Origin: Brachyhypopomus gauderio | Lineage: Eukaryota; Chordata; Actinopteri; Gymnotiformes; Hypopomidae | Assembly: GCF_052324685.1 (NCBI RefSeq) | Contig: NW_027506895.1 | Span: 1,375,575-1,439,574, forward strand | Length of the DNA: 64,000 nucleotides | Direction of reading: 5' to 3' | Shown here: piece by piece, positions 12,385 through 27,518 of the stretch | How the letters are laid out: each line of letters starts with the position of its first letter | Numbering within the stretch: the first letter of the stretch is position 1 | The notes under the pieces: generated by a model | Databases searched by the model: none | What the model was told of the DNA's origin: nothing | What the model saw: the letters and a program-made list of their open reading frames with translations, nothing else | Position numbers and translations under genes: made by a program

Positions 12385-14476
12385 AATTGCTAGTGCAATT
12401 ACGTTCTTCTCTTCATTTTCAAATGGGTTCCCATAGAGATTCCCAGAACATCATGGCTATACCCTCAATCCTACATTCCTTACATGCAGTGTCTGAAGAT
12501 GCTGAATGAACACAGTGATGGAACCCCTGACATATTGCAGAATGATGGATTGCTCAATTCCTCCGTTCTGCACCATGGTCTGATAACTCCACATTCATCT
12601 CAGCAGGGACTGCTACAGATTCTCTCTATCTCTCCAAAATGTTCCAAAATGCCACAAAACGTTACTGAAAGCAATGCACTTCTGGGTAAAGTTAGCTGCC
12701 TGACTGAAATCTAATCAGGTCCAAAAATGATCAAAAAGTAATGTTCAGTTGATACATTGGTTGTTTTTTGTAGTTGTTGTTTGTTTTTTATTCATTGAAT
12801 AGTTTTCCTACCTTATAGTTGGATAACAATATTTCTGACGCCACATATTTCTTTCAAATAGCAACACAATAATATTACAGTAATAGATGGTGTTAGTGAC
12901 CTGATACAGACCATTAACATCTTATCCTACTGCTGAAATTCTCTTAAGAAAAATCTTCGACTTTCACTAGCATGGATTAAGAGGTTAATTAGTATTGCAA
13001 TCAGATTTCCATGTATAGCGTCACAGAAATGTGCTAAACGATGTAACACAAGAGCAGCTCCCTGGGAGGAGACTCAGTCTGATGGACTGACGCCTGGTTA
13101 TTGTTTATTGCTCCACAATATGGTGCAAGTGAAATGTCATCAAATGTCGCTTCAGTACAGGTGGCGGGCCCTCCAAGGTTTAAGGCCCTTTTGAAACGCG
13201 ACATCATTCAAGTTCAAATGTCACGCAAGAAGCAAATACATGCAGTGGCTCAGCTAGTGGTTACACGACTGATGGAATTTCAACATTTGACATAGATTAG
13301 TGACTAAAAGTTTGATTCACTATAGCATACCAAGAATTGTACCATTGTAACATTTGAACTTGTTTGAGAAATACTCGTATGAAAATGAAATTCATCTGAG
13401 TATCCTGTTAGCAAACAACTACCACCTGCTTCATTTAGCACTGTTCTCTGTGCATTAACATCAGTATCGTAAGAGTCTGCCTCTGTGAGAGAAGTGTGGC
13501 CATGTTTGCAGCAATACCACAGAAGCTCAGTGAAGATCAGAACCCTAAAGCCTCCGCTCAGAGCTGAACATGTCCAGATCTCCATCTTGTTCTGTATCCA
13601 GACCTTCAGCACCTACAGTCCATGATGCATCAGTGGCCACAGCCTTGTGTGAGAACTTGTACCTGGTCCTTTCTGAATAATGAATGTCATTTCTAAATAG
13701 CCAAGTACACTTTTAAGGGCTCTCAACTTTCCCTCTATACAAGTGCACTTTCAATACAGACAGAGAAACAAAAATGGGATGGATGTTATAAGAGTATTAT
13801 TCTTATTATTTCTCTTAGTATTATTGTTGTTATTATTATTATTATTACGAGAGTATTGTTCTTCGTGTCTGATTACAATACTGCAGGGATGGACCACAGC
13901 CTGACGTTCTATTTTCCTGCACTAATGAACAGAGCTCCTCTGAAAACCTTCTCTGGAAACCAGCAGTGGAGAAGCAAGAGGATAAAACATAATGGTGGTT
14001 CGTTATGGGTCATTTACATGGAGAGGATGAAAGGAGAGGGAGTCTCTCACGCACTCGCTCTCTCTCTCTACATACGTATTAATTTGGCGTATCTCTCCTG
14101 CTTTAACTCGGAGCCACTTAGCTAATGCATGCTGTTCGTTCAGGACAGCTTGCTATTCTCAATGCACTGGTTCCCCTTGAAAGCAACAGTCAGATGATCC
14201 TCCAACCCTAGACCACTCGATGTGAAGGCAATTGAATCAGAAACCTTTACCATACAGCAAATGACAATTTATTGGGGATGCAAACCTAATTATTGGCCAG
14301 CATACAATGAGCGCACAGATACTTCTGGGTCGTCCTGGCACTGTTTTAGACATTCAAAACAGAATGAAAGATGATAAAGTAGCTTTTGGGGTAAGTGGGG
14401 CCAATCAGGAGAGAGAACAGAGACCAATCAGGAGAGAGCTGAAGGACAGAGTAAACGAGCAGATGGAGAGAGAGAG

Positions 14477-14479
<3 letters not shown>
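12385..14479. other. No gene recognised
   Basis: Unique-looking sequence with a short ATT microsatellite near 13825-13850. No supported coding exon. Confidence 0.6.

Positions 14480-14544
<65 letters not shown>
14480..14544. repeat. (GT)n microsatellite
   Basis: About 32 GT units after a short GA run. Confidence 0.97.
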
Positions 14545-14547
<3 letters not shown>

Positions 14548-14702
14548 ACTTATTTTTGATCAATAAAGTCAAAGTTCTTTTTAGACGCGGCATCACTGAT
14601 TTCAAACATCTCTACGGGTGTGCAGTGGGACATAACCTGGAAACAAAGTCTATAAACAGATGTCACATTTTGTAAGATGTGCTAGTACAATTAGAGAGAT
14701 GC

Positions 14703-15338
14703 AGTGACTGTATGTCTCCACCTGACTGTGTGTCTCCACCTGACTGTATGTCTCCACCTGACTGTGTGTCTCCACCTGGCTGTATGTCTCCACCTGACTG
14801 TGTGTCTCCACCTGACTGTGTGTCTCCACCTGGCTGTATGTCTCCACCTGACTGTGTGTCTCCACCTGGCTGTATGTCTCCACCTGACTGTGTGTCTCCA
14901 CCTAACTGTGTGTCTCCACCTGGCTGTATGTCTCCACCTGACTGTGTATCTCCACCTGACTGTGTGTCTCCACCTGGCTGTGTGTCTCCACCTGACTGTG
15001 TGTCTCTACCTGGCTGTATGTCTCCATCTGACTGTATGTCTCCACCTGGCTGTATGTCTCCACCTGGCTGTGTGTCTCCACCTGACTGTATGTCTCCACC
15101 TGACTGTGTGTCTCCACCTGACTGTATGTCTTCACCTGGCTGTATGTCTCCACCTGGCTGTGTGTCTCCACCTGACTGTATGTCTCCACCTGACTGTATG
15201 TCTCCACCTGGCTGTGTGTCTCCACCTGACTGTGTGTCTCCACCTGGCTGTATGTCTCCACCTGACTGTATGTCTCCACCTGACTGTATGTCTCCACCTG
15301 ACTGTGTGTCTCCACCTGACTGTATGTCTCCACCTGCT
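14703..15338. repeat. 18-bp minisatellite
   Basis: About 35 copies of CTGTGTGTCTCCACCTGA with G/A and A/G variants at two sites. Because the unit is 18 bases, frames stay open on both strands (SPPDCV and QVETHS type repeats). These are not genes. Confidence 0.96.
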
Positions 15339-16746
15339 CTGCACTACTACAGCCTTATTCAAAGCTCATTTAATTGTGGGTTTTAATAGTAGCTGCAGGT
15401 TTTAATAGCTGCAGGTTCCCTGTGGCTACAAAGCAGCCAGTGCATCAACCTTCCAGAACAAAGACAAGTGATTTAATATATACATGTCAGGAATGATGAT
15501 GAAACAATGTACTAATTATAAAAGGATGCATTGGGTTGGCTTAAAGAGAAGGTAGCAGATGACCTGTAACTGCTGAGATAAAGAACAGTTCAATTAACAT
15601 CACCTGACATACGCTTACAGTAACACTAAACAGTAGTCTATAATTTTAAAAAAATGATGAATTTGAACTTTTCAGGACAGCTGTCAGTTTTATAGTCTAG
15701 TTTATGTGAGATGTTTGCGCGTACACACACACACCCACACACACACTTAAATTCTACAGTTTCTTTCTTTCTTTTACAGCATGGTCATTTACCTCCCCAC
15801 AACTTGTCTCCCCTCCACTGTGGATTCAGCGTGCAGTCAGCCGTCGCTGGACGTCGTCACCCCAGTTCTGTTCTGTCTGGCTATAAGTCCCTCACATCGC
15901 CTCCACTGGGGTTCGGCCCGCCGACAACAGTCAAGCAGTACCCGCAGGTCTGAGTCACCGTGGAGTCACCGCTGTGCAATTACCAATCAGAGGTAATCAG
16001 ACGGAGCAGGAAAAACACGGGAGTGTGATGAGCGGCGGGTCACGGACGCAGCGGGGCCACGGAGCACCGCGGCTAAAAACGGTCCCTCGCCCTCGCCCTC
16101 GCTTTATCTGAATAGCGCAATTCAGATAATCGTCGGAGCCGGAAATCCACCTCTGGAAAGAGGTGTGTTAAGAGGACATGAAGACTGTGAATCTGAACGC
16201 ACGGACTTATCAGCCAGCGTGACTGACAGTATTATCGTGGGAGCCTCCGTCATTGTCCTGTCCCATTTGAACAATCGTGAAATACTCTAACGTGCAACGT
16301 TCGGACGAGTCCTCTGCAGCATCGGGTCGTCCAGTGGAGCATTAAATCTAGACTTCAGCGGGATCCTTTCAAAAGCCTCTTTACAAACGCCCAGATGAGC
16401 CGATTGCACCAGGCTTGGTAAATGAAACTATAATATAACATGAAATAGCTTTTCATTATCGGGCTCTCTCGCCTGACTGCTACGTCGGTCTGATTATCTA
16501 CTTGTGGTTAGGGGACTTCATGCATCTCAACAGTATTAACCATCGCCCCATCACCTGCACTTTTCTGAACAGCTTCTTAATTGCCGTGGCCTTTCTGGAG
16601 AGGGCACGTCCATCTATTCATGCGGAATTGTCTAGGAAGGGGGGACGATTTTAAAGCTGGTTTCCAGAACCAAGGCTGAAATCAATTCAACTCACCCAAA
16701 ATTTTTTTCAAATCGATTACATTTATTTCATTGTAATTTGTATATA
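15339..16746. other. No gene recognised; CpG-rich patch near 15.8-16.3 kb
   Basis: A CpG-enriched stretch follows a pyrimidine tract and TTTTACAG near 15779, which resembles an acceptor, but the frames after it carry no domain I recognise. It could be regulatory or part of an untranslated exon. Confidence 0.4.
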
Positions 16747-18232
<1,486 letters not shown>

Positions 18233-20362
18233 TATATTGTTTGAACTTGTGTGTTACAGCAAGATGATTAAAGGAAAGAGGCCAAGGAGCCTCGTGCATT
18301 ACCTGAACGGCCCGGTACTGAGGCCTAAAGTACTCCTAGAGCAGGAGTATTTGAAGATAAAATGGCGCCCAATGGATATGCAAAAGAAAGTCAACATTAC
18401 AATACAGTGCATTTTGAAAACATACTACCCAAGACTACGTACAGCAGTACTGTGGTCTCGAGTGCACGGGCTGTTCTTGGTCCTCGTGCTAACGATCTAA
18501 CCAACATCCCACAGCCCCATTATCTTAATAGCGCAGTTTCGCAGACGGAGATAATCACTGCGTGTCTCTCTCTTCCAGAAGATGACTCGTCCGTGCGGCG
18601 GATCTTTTGTTCCACGCACAAATTTGCGTGGGATAAATAAGTTGTCTCTAATAACAACACCCGGCATTTATGCTATTTATATCTGTGAACCTTGCAGACA
18701 TCGCAGATTATGGCTAAATATTACTTATACAAAACGGCAGAGGGGAGGGTTTTTTTTAAAGAGAGAGAAAGAGCATAAAATCTTCGGTCTGTTATTGTGA
18801 AGGCAAGAGTTATGTTCTGTGGAAGTCCGGAGAGACCGAGTATTGAATTCTGATGAATGCCAGCTTCATTGAATTGTATCCATATCGTTTATTTTTTTTC
18901 ATCCGCCACTGAAAATTGATCACTGTTGAGGGGCAGAGACTAAATTGCTCTTGTCAGGGTCGCTCGCCCGTCAGGACTATTTCCAGACCTGATTAATCGA
19001 GAGAGGAGGTATACTCACCCACAGAAGTGAGTCAGTGCTCGAGCGCAGTGCTGAAGTGGCCGTACAATCCTGCTTCATTCCGCGTAGACATATTATATAG
19101 CTTCCAATTCGAATCATTTCAATACGCACTTGAGGATATTTCAGCCCATGCAGTCCTATACTGCAGATTTCATTTTAATACATCTTATTCACCATCAGGT
19201 GGGGGGAAATGGCGTTTTGTAGCAGCTTGGGACCTGAATGAAACGTTGAACAATGTTGGGTGGGGCAGCTGTAGACCATGCAAGACAAGTTCAGATGCAC
19301 ACCTGCTATATAGCAGATCTCTCAGCAAGACTTTAGCAAAAATTTTAAAAAATGAAAGGGTTAATGGGTTTGAAACACAAACATCAATAGCAGAAAATGT
19401 GAACGGTATCAGTGAAGATGCAGTCAGATAACCTAGACGAGCCGAGAGGTGAATGATACATTAGCTCTTCCTGTGTCACACAGGCTGAACCGCAGTATCT
19501 GCTGATGGACGTGTTGACAATAGTACTGAAACTTTACTAGTATAGTGTTAGTATTTTTAGAGATGTGTCTTTACGTGCAGAGTTATGTGTGTCCCTGCTC
19601 TAGACCTGTCCAGGTGCCACCCAGACCTCCTGTGATTCTGCGATGTTCGTACCAAATTATTAACTACATGAGAAGTGTAATGTGAAATGAAAACTGGTTA
19701 ATGTAAATGGTACATGTACGTTTCACTGACGTCTACCTCTTTGTGCCATATTCTCCCACTGTTCCTCTCACTCTTTTCCTACAGCCCGTCCAACATTGGA
19801 CATCGGCCTGATTTCCTTCATACCCCAACGGCATCTCCAAACTGAATGAGCGAATCACGAAGCGCAGAGTGAGGATTCTAATATAGATTTGGTATTTTTC
19901 ATTTGGGACGTGGGCCTCTCGGGGATCTTTGCCACCCTGTCTGAGAAGGACAATTTATTGAGATCACATAAAGCGATGGGTGTCGCAAGATCATTACACA
20001 CTTATTACAGCATGTTGCCTTATTACAGTGTTGCCAGAGCAGGTCTAAATAATTTGACAGTGTTGCCAGAGCAGGTCTAAATAATTTGCGTGTCCACACC
20101 TCAGCCTACGGAGTGGCAGACAGCGACTTGGAAGCTGAGGCCTGCAGGTTTTTCGGGTGACCCCGCCTACTGGGTTGACTACAGACAGACGGAGCGGTCG
20201 GCATGGAAACCGTCCACCCCCAGACAAGCGGCGAGCACATGGAACGTCTGACGAGCGCAGTTGCTGGAAACGAAGCAAGTGATGTTGTCTGTGGAGCAGA
20301 AGAGCCCGCTGGTACATGCTTGGAGGAACATGGTGTGACAGTGGCTGAATCAGCGCTTAGGG

Positions 20363-20425
<63 letters not shown>

Positions 20426-21407
20426 CTCACACTGGCAGTTCTACAACATCAAACACCCTAGAGGTTAGTGTAGGGAGATGAAAACCCAACAAATACTGTC
20501 CCTTCTGAGCAAGAACTGCTCAGTTGTTTCTTAATTTGGAGACAAACCAAATACATTCAGGGTCTGCCCAGACAGTTTGGAACCAGGAAAGGCACAGATT
20601 CATCCAGAACCAATGGCAAGCTTCCTCTCGATCTACCACAGTGCTGCTCAGAGTGGCAGACATGCGTGTGCTGAAGGCGGTTTATCATGAAAGCAATTCA
20701 TAGCCTCATTAAAACAGATCGGTCCTCTGTTTTTAAAATGTGTTTCTTTTGCTGCTTGTTAGTCAGTCCGTCAGAATCAGGTTCATACGCTGGGGATGCT
20801 GCTGGTGAGAGACACCAGTGTGCACGTTTCTCCAGGGCCTGTTAGAAGAGTGAGAAACACAGCAGTATGTTCTAGAGCTAGAACAGAAGGAACAGCTTAA
20901 CGTCACTGCAGTAAACTATAGTGAGACTGGAAATACACACACACACACACACACATTTCTTGTATAGTTTTTTCTGTCTAAACTAAATATCTAAATTAAA
21001 TAAGACTAAACTGGATCTGTAAAAATCTTTTTACAGCTTGCTGAAGAATGATTTCTCTTTAAATATTTACAAATGCACACAAATGATTTATTAGTTTCAT
21101 ATACCAGTCATTAACTGAATTTTAAAGTGCCTTGAACTGTACTACAGACATAAAAGCACAGTTAAATTCTGCCCTTTGAAAATCACTGCCCAGGTTTAAA
21201 CCTGTATAATGTAATGTATCTATTACTATCCCCTTGTTTCTTGAAGGTTTTAAGTATGGCTCGTCAGGCTTTGGTGTAGGGGTTAGAGAGTCCAGCGTAA
21301 CAGCAGTGCTGGGTGTGTTTTCCATGGGTGAATTCAGAGGAGGCGAATGCAACATCACCACTTCCCAAGCAATAGCTCCCTGTTGTACACAGATATGTTT
21401 GGATAAT
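18233..21407. other. No gene recognised
   Basis: Mixed unique sequence. Two frames of 90-135 codons occur (near 18360 and 19030) but show no domain, splice partner or composition signal. A 29-base direct repeat lies near 20030-20090. Confidence 0.55.
20366..20422. repeat. (GT)n microsatellite
   Basis: About 28 GT units. Confidence 0.97.
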
Positions 21408-23290
21408 GCTGCTGTGAGAATGTGTGTCACTGCAGTGTGTGTGCTGTGAGAATGTGTGTCACTGCAGTGTGTGTGTTGTGAGTGTGAGAGCGTGTCACTG
21501 CAGTGTGTGTGCTGTGAGAATGTGTGTCACTGCAGTGTGTGTGCTGTGAGAATGTGTGTCACTGTAGTGTGTGTGCTGTGAGAATGTGTGTCACTGCAGT
21601 GTGTGTGCTGTGAGAATATTTGTCACTGCAGTGTGTGTGCTGTGAGAATGTGTGTCCCGCAGTGTGTGTGCTGTGAGAATGTGTGTCACTGCAGTGTGTG
21701 TGTTGTGAGTGTGAGAGCGTGTCACTGCAGTGTGTGTGCTGTGAGAATGTGTGTCACTGCAGTGTGTGTGCTGTGAGAATGTGTGTCACTGCAGTGTGTG
21801 TGCTGTGAGAATGTGTGTCACTGCAGTGTGTGTGCTGTGAGAATGTGTGTCCCGCAGTGTGTGTGCTGTGAGAATGTGTGTCCCGCAGTGTGTGTGCTGT
21901 GAGAATGTGTGTCACTGCAGTGTGTGTGTTGTGAGTGTGAGAGCGTGTCACTGCAGTGTGTGTGCTGTGAGAATGTGTGTCACTGCAGTGTGTGTGCTGT
22001 GAGAATGTGTGTCACTGCAGTGTGTGTGCTGTGAGAATATTTGTCACTGCAGTGTGTGTGCTGTGAGAATGTGTGTCCCGCAGTGTGTGTGCTGTGAGAA
22101 TGTGTGTCCCGCAGTGTGTGTGCTGTGAGAATGGGTGTCACTGCAGTGTGTGTGTTGTGAGTGTGAGAGTGTGTCACTGCAGTGTGTGTGCTGTGAGAAT
22201 GTGTGTCCCGCAGTGTGTGTGCTGTGAGAATGTGTGTCACTGCAGTGTGTGTGTTGTGAGTGTGAGAGCGTGTCACTGCAGTGTGTGTGCTGTGAGAATG
22301 TGTGTCACTGCAGTGTGTGTGCTGTGAGAATGTGTGTCACTGCAGTGTGTGTGCTGTGAGAATGTGTGTCACTGCAGTGTGTGTGCTGTGAGAATGTGTG
22401 TCCCGCAGTGTGTGTGCTGTGAGAATGTGTGTCACTGCAGTGTGTGTGTTGTGAGTGTGAGAGCGTGTCACTGCAGTGTGTGTGCTGTGAGAATGTGTGT
22501 CACTGCAGTGTGTGTGCTGTGAGAATGTGTGTCACTGCAGTGTGTGTGCTGTGAGAATATTTGTCACTGCAGTGTGTGTGCTGTGAGAATGTGTGTCCCG
22601 CAGTGTGTGTGCTGTGAGAATGTGTGTCCCGCAGTGTGTGTGCTGTGAGAATGGGTGTCACTGCAGTGTGTGTGTTGTGAGTGTGAGAGTGTGTCACTGC
22701 AGTGTGTGTGCTGTGAGAATGTGTGTCACTGCAGTGTGTGTGCTGTGAGAATGTGTGTCACTGCAGTGTGTGTGTTGTGAGTGTGAGAGCGTGTCACTGC
22801 AGTGTGTGTGCTGTGAGAATGTGTGTCACTGCAATGTGTGTGCTGTGAGAATGTGTGTCACTGCAGTGTGTGTGCTGTGAGAATATTTGTCACTGCAGTG
22901 TGTGTGCTGTGAGAATGTGTGTCCCGCAGTGTGTGTGCTGTGAGAATGTGTGTCCCGCAGTGTGTGTGCTGTGAGAATGTATGTCACTGCAGTGTGTGTG
23001 TTGTGAGTGTGAGAGCGTGTCACTGCAGTGTGTGTGCTGTGAGAATGTGTGTCACTGCAGTGTGTGTGCTGTGAGAATGTGTGTCACTGCAGTGTGTGTG
23101 CTGTGATAATGTGTGCCACTGCACTGTGTGTGCTGTGAGAATGTGTGTCCCTGCAATGTGTGTGCTGTGAGAATGTGTGTCCCTCCAGTGTGTGTGCTGT
23201 GAGAATGTGTGTCCCTGCAGTGTGTGTGCTGTGAGAATGTGTGTCCCTGCAGTGTGTGTGCTGTGAATGTGACAGTGTGTGTCCCTGCTG
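21408..23290. repeat. 32-bp satellite with higher-order structure
   Basis: Unit CTGTGAGAATGTGTGTCACT plus GCAGTGTGTGTG, about 58 copies, with 30-base variants ending CCCGCAG and variants TTGTGAGTGTGAGAGCG. Variant markers recur in the same order, for example GAATATTT near 21615, 22036, 22556 and 22882. Confidence 0.95.
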
Positions 23291-26034
23291 TAGCATACTG
23301 GGGTTTGAGAGGTCAATCAAAAGTCCTGGCATCCATATGTTAACACAGTGCACAGCAAGTCTGAGAGAACACATATAGCACATTCACGCTTTATTCATGT
23401 TTGCTGCTAAGTAAACTATCCATCTGGTAACAACAAACTTAGTACGTTTTCATGACACGGCCGAGACGGCAAAGACAGCAGAGACGGCAAAGACAGCAGA
23501 GACGGCAGAGACAGCAAGACGCTTGTAGAGGCTACTGGTCCTTAGCAACCAGTGATTGTGTTAGAATAATGGAAAGCTGATAAGAGCCCGAGTGGCTTGT
23601 CTAGTAAATACAAGTAACAAACGGCTATAAACAAGTAATTTAATCCCAACAAAAGCTTTGTTGAGTTTTATTTGACACTTTATGGAGGTCATTCGATAGA
23701 AGGCCTGGTGCTCTGTTTCTGCTGGTGGTAGAGACAGAGGCCCTCAGAGACAAGGAACATGGCATTAACGCACACATGTCTGTCTCACCTGGTCCTATGT
23801 CCTTGCTGCTCAGGACGGACACGTGGTAAGTAAGCCAAAGGAACAGCCCCCCCCCCCCCCCCCCCCCCCACTCCCCTTTATGGATTATGCAATAGATAAG
23901 AGTTGTTGGGATGAACAAACCAAAAACATTTTTTGTTTCAGTCAGAATTCATAGAAGCTATTTAGACAATACGATAATGTAGGATCAGTGTAATTACAAA
24001 AGGGAGAAAAGGACAAAAATAGCATAATGGTGGTTTCTGTCTGAGGAAGCGGCACTTTCTCGCGGCAGCGACGCAACACTTTAATAACTGTGGTAGCTGT
24101 GATTGTCTGACTGACCAAGAAAGCGGCCACCTATCTTGTTTTAATTAAAGAGGAAGACAGCCTCTCTGGAAAAGTCTTCTGCATACTAATCACGGTTATG
24201 ATTCAAGAGACGCTAAGGAGCAAGCAGACACATAGGAGGGAATTGTCGCTCACTTCAGACAATAAGACAGGCAAAACCAATGTTGTATATTCATGTTGCA
24301 AATCCAGCAGCGTGATTGCCACTGAATAATTACGGTCCGGGGTATTTAGCATAGGGAGTCAGAGTGACACGAACAAGACGGTGGAGTTTCCTGACAGCCT
24401 ACTGGTGAACCTGGGTGTCCTTTCCCATCTGTCTATGAACCACACTGCTCTGTCTCCATGGACGGAGCCCATTCAATGAGCCCTTGGGTCATTCACGTAG
24501 AACAGAATAGAGCAACGCTTATCTGTGTAAAAACTCATTACACGACGTACCATCGTCTTTCTACACTATGTTGACATCATTCTCCTTTAAAAGGGCAATT
24601 TGACAGCTCACAAAGAGGGAGAAAACAGAGATAAACGATTATATTATATTTACATATTGGCAGAAACTGTTTGCTGTGATAGGTGATTGTATGGGAACCA
24701 ATAGTTTATTTCATGTGCTCCTCACATTTGTCGTCTGGTAAAGCCGGTAGAAGTCTATATAATCGTCTTTGGATATAATTAGGAGTCAAACGTATTGCGG
24801 CAGTGAAGGCCCAAATCTAGAACGAATGAATAAAGGGAGAGGCGAGAGTGGAGATAAAATAAGGTGTGAGGACGTCGCCACAAAAAAGTTGTGACGAATT
24901 ACTTTGGAAGCCATATTGTGAGCAGCTTTGGTCCGGGTGCAGCGGGGCTCGTGACGGCGAAAACAAAGCGCGTGCTCTCCAGCGCGTGCACAATCAAAAC
25001 AGACGCAACGTGCTTGGATGAAACGGTAGCCTATGCAAAATAAAAGACCCATGTGCAGTCAGGTGAAACAAAAAACGCAGATCACAAAAGACACGCGCTG
25101 CTTACGGCTAAGTGGAAAGGCATTTAATGTCTGCCCCGCTGACACAAATCACTATAAAATGTCTTTTTCACTGGACCTGTTTTTGTAGCTCCGTTCGGTT
25201 TGGACCGTATTGATTTGCCACCTGTCATTAAGATGGGACTTGGGCTGTGGCAGTGTTTTACAGCAGGTCTGAGCAGGCACTCGGTTGATAGGGGCGATAT
25301 GCCCCATTAGTTATAAGGTAATAAAAACAGAGACCCGGGCAGCAGAAGAGACGTAGAGCAAATAATCACATCAATTGCTCGAAATGGCTTCAAGATCAAT
25401 ACAAATGCAATAGACAAACTGAAATACTATAAAACTGGGCAATATCTTTCTTTAATTTTTTTTCTTTCTTTGTAATGGACTTACACTTGAATAGGTCTAC
25501 ACCTGTTCGTTCTGAAATTAGAATTCGGTCTGAATGCAAATATTACGATTATTAATTTACTCTTGTACAACTCGGAAGCGTTTGCGCTTGTTTACAAAAC
25601 TGACGTGTTTTAACAAAAAATATTTTTAGTGTAAAAAAAAATAATAATCGCGAGTTCCCATGGAGCACACTGTCGCAGGCCACAGATAAACACGATCTAC
25701 AAACGTACCATAAATAACTCATTACGCCACGCGCGAAGGTATGCTGTAAAAAAGGAGGATGTCGCCCTCTGTTGGCTAAAATAAATAAATGCACCTTTTC
25801 CTACGTAGCACGCGACAAATAACAATAACAGGGCCTAAAGCTTTCTATCTTTAAAGATAACAACATTTTCACTTGTAAAAAAAATCTGTAGTGTTGTTTA
25901 GAGAAATATCTCTTAATAACTAGCTATCTATCAGCTTACCAACTTATCTGTAATTTTTTTAAATTAAAAAAGCATGCTCTAGTACGTTCAGCATTAAACA
26001 CCACACGATAATATTGTACACTGGAGTGTTTATA
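23291..26034. other. No gene recognised; possible regulatory sequence
   Basis: A short GAGACGGCA/AAGACAGCA tandem at 23461-23518, then largely unique AT-rich sequence with TTAATTAA, TAATTACGG and similar homeodomain-type motifs around 24.1-24.4 kb. Such motifs are common by chance. Confidence 0.4.
23850..23869. repeat. Poly-C tract
   Basis: About 20 C in a row. Confidence 0.95.
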
Positions 26035-26450
26035 ATAGTGCGCCGTGTGTTTTTGCAGGACACGCACCCCCGGGATCACGGGACGCGCGTGGGCGCCTGA
26101 CGTTACGACCGGCGGAGTCGGAGAGTAAACACCGCGTCGCTGCTCCGCCGAGGAGGAAACACCGCAAGTTCAATGACAGCTCGCGTCGCCTGACGTCCGA
26201 CTCGAGTCGCCCGATCTTCTCCTGCGAGGTGTCCGGTTCCATCCCCGGTTCTTATCTGTCGTCTAACTTACGACCTGGTGCGGGGCGGCGGTGCCGTGCG
26301 GTACCGTGCGGTGTTTTGGGTAAGGTTGATTCAGAGAAGCGTCTCAAAGGCCCGGCCTGCTGGCTGGCTGGTACCAGATGACTACTAACTGGGAGAAATG
26401 TGGGTGACTCGGGCCACTTTAGCACACTTGATTGGTAAAATTGCACGTTT
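26035..26450. promoter_or_regulatory. CpG-rich block, likely klhl22 promoter and 5' UTR exon
   Basis: The block is rich in CG dinucleotides, unlike the AT-rich sequence on either side. It holds TGACGT half-CRE motifs near 26098 and 26190, and a possible donor (GGGTAAGG) near 26319 that could splice a non-coding first exon to the acceptor just before 27470. No initiator codon in frame with klhl22 lies here. It could also serve a divergent transcript. The assignment rests on base composition and position only. Confidence 0.5.
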
Positions 26451-26639
26451 GTTTGTCAATATTTTCGCAGCGAACCCACACAACGCAACGTGTTTACTAT
26501 CAGTTTAGGGATAACAGGTTTGCTACACTAAGTTGCCTTTAAGGCAGACAACGCGTTTACTTTCATTTTGGAAGCAGCAGTTTGGTTGTTATCTGCGGTG
26601 ACTGGATATAAACATTTAAATACATTCGGCTACTTAAGA

Positions 26640-27020
26640 GAGCAGTGGCAGAAGCTATAGAGAAGGCATATAGCAAGCTGTGTGAGAAGTTGGACACTAA
26701 GGAAGGGGAAAATGATCTGTACAGATTGGTTTTAAAGGATAAAGATGGAAATGTATTGTCTGGTGAGGAGAGTGTCTTGGGAAGGTGGAAGGAGTATTTT
26801 GAGGAACTGAATAATCAAGAGAATGAAAGGGAAAGAAGGTTAGAAGAGGTAGAGGTTGTGAATCAGGAAGTGCCTCAGGTAAGCAAGAAGGAAGTAAGGG
26901 CTGCAATTCAGAGAATGAAGTGTGGTAAGGCAGTTGGACCTGATGATATTCCAGTGGAGGCATGGAAATGTTTGGGAGAGACATTTGAGGTGAGGGAGAT
27001 GGAGGTGTTGAGATTCTCAT
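26640..27020 (+). mobile_element. Truncated non-LTR retrotransposon (reverse transcriptase N-terminal part)
   Basis: An open frame of about 125 residues carries the signature of fish LINE polyproteins: DLYRL, then KDKDGNVLSGEES, GRWKEYFEELNN, and GKAVGPDDIPVEAWKCLGE at the start of the reverse transcriptase domain. The catalytic palm motifs are absent because the element stops after CLGE. There is also an apparent internal deletion between DLYRL and the KDKDG motif, compared with my recollection of full elements. It lies between the CpG block and klhl22, sense to the gene, probably inside its first intron. Clade (RTE, L2 or Rex type) not resolved. Confidence 0.85.
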
Positions 27021-27073
27021 TTGGAGTGACGAGGAAGGATAGGATCAGAAATGAGTTATGTGCCATATTTTTA

Positions 27074-27131
27074 TATGTGCCATATTTTGTCAATTGTGAT
27101 TTTTTACAACCCAATCTAAATTTGTCCTCCG
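27074..27131 (+). repeat. Repeat segment shared with 9477-9531
   Basis: About 55 bases starting ATGTGCCATATTTTGTC and ending AATTTGTCCTCCG recur, with a few differences, beside the SINE at 9.5 kb. This is a dispersed repeat fragment joined to the end of the LINE piece. Confidence 0.7.
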
Positions 27132-27518
27132 AAAGAAGAAGAAGACTTTTTGAATGTTATGCCACATAAAACATATGGTGGAATATGTGTATAGTATTCT
27201 GCAAATGTGTAGTTTTTTAAGGTCATTCTGACGATGTATGATTGTATCTCCTCAAGAAAGTGAACTTTTTGTTGTGTTCCTGTTGTTTTGTTGTTGTGCG
27301 TTCCAGTATTATGTAGCCTGTTATTTTAGACCAAATATGCATGTATATAGATGCATGCAAATGTAATTAACAGCATTCATGTTTGTTTTTGTTTTGTTTC
27401 ATCATCCTCTTGTCTTGCAAGCCCTCTATCCTCTCTGAGTAATGTGAAACCCCACACATCTCAGGAACGTGGACGATGTGTTCAGCGAGGAAAAGCTCTT
27501 AGGTCCTGAGGCGTGGAG

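Noticed and set aside
14703..15338. CRISPR-like regular repeats
   Set aside because: No unique spacers; it is a head-to-tail minisatellite in a eukaryotic genome. The same holds for the 38-kb and 61.8-kb arrays.
14679..15405. Cys/Pro-rich 235-residue frame (SPPDCV repeats) resembling a structural protein
   Set aside because: By-product of an 18-bp minisatellite, open in several frames and on both strands.
19027..19431. 134-residue plus-strand frame
   Set aside because: No domain, no splice partner and average composition; likely chance.
21588..22522. Cys-rich frames such as CVCCENVCHCSVC that look like metallothionein or keratin-associated proteins
   Set aside because: They arise from the 32-bp satellite and end and restart with each length variant.
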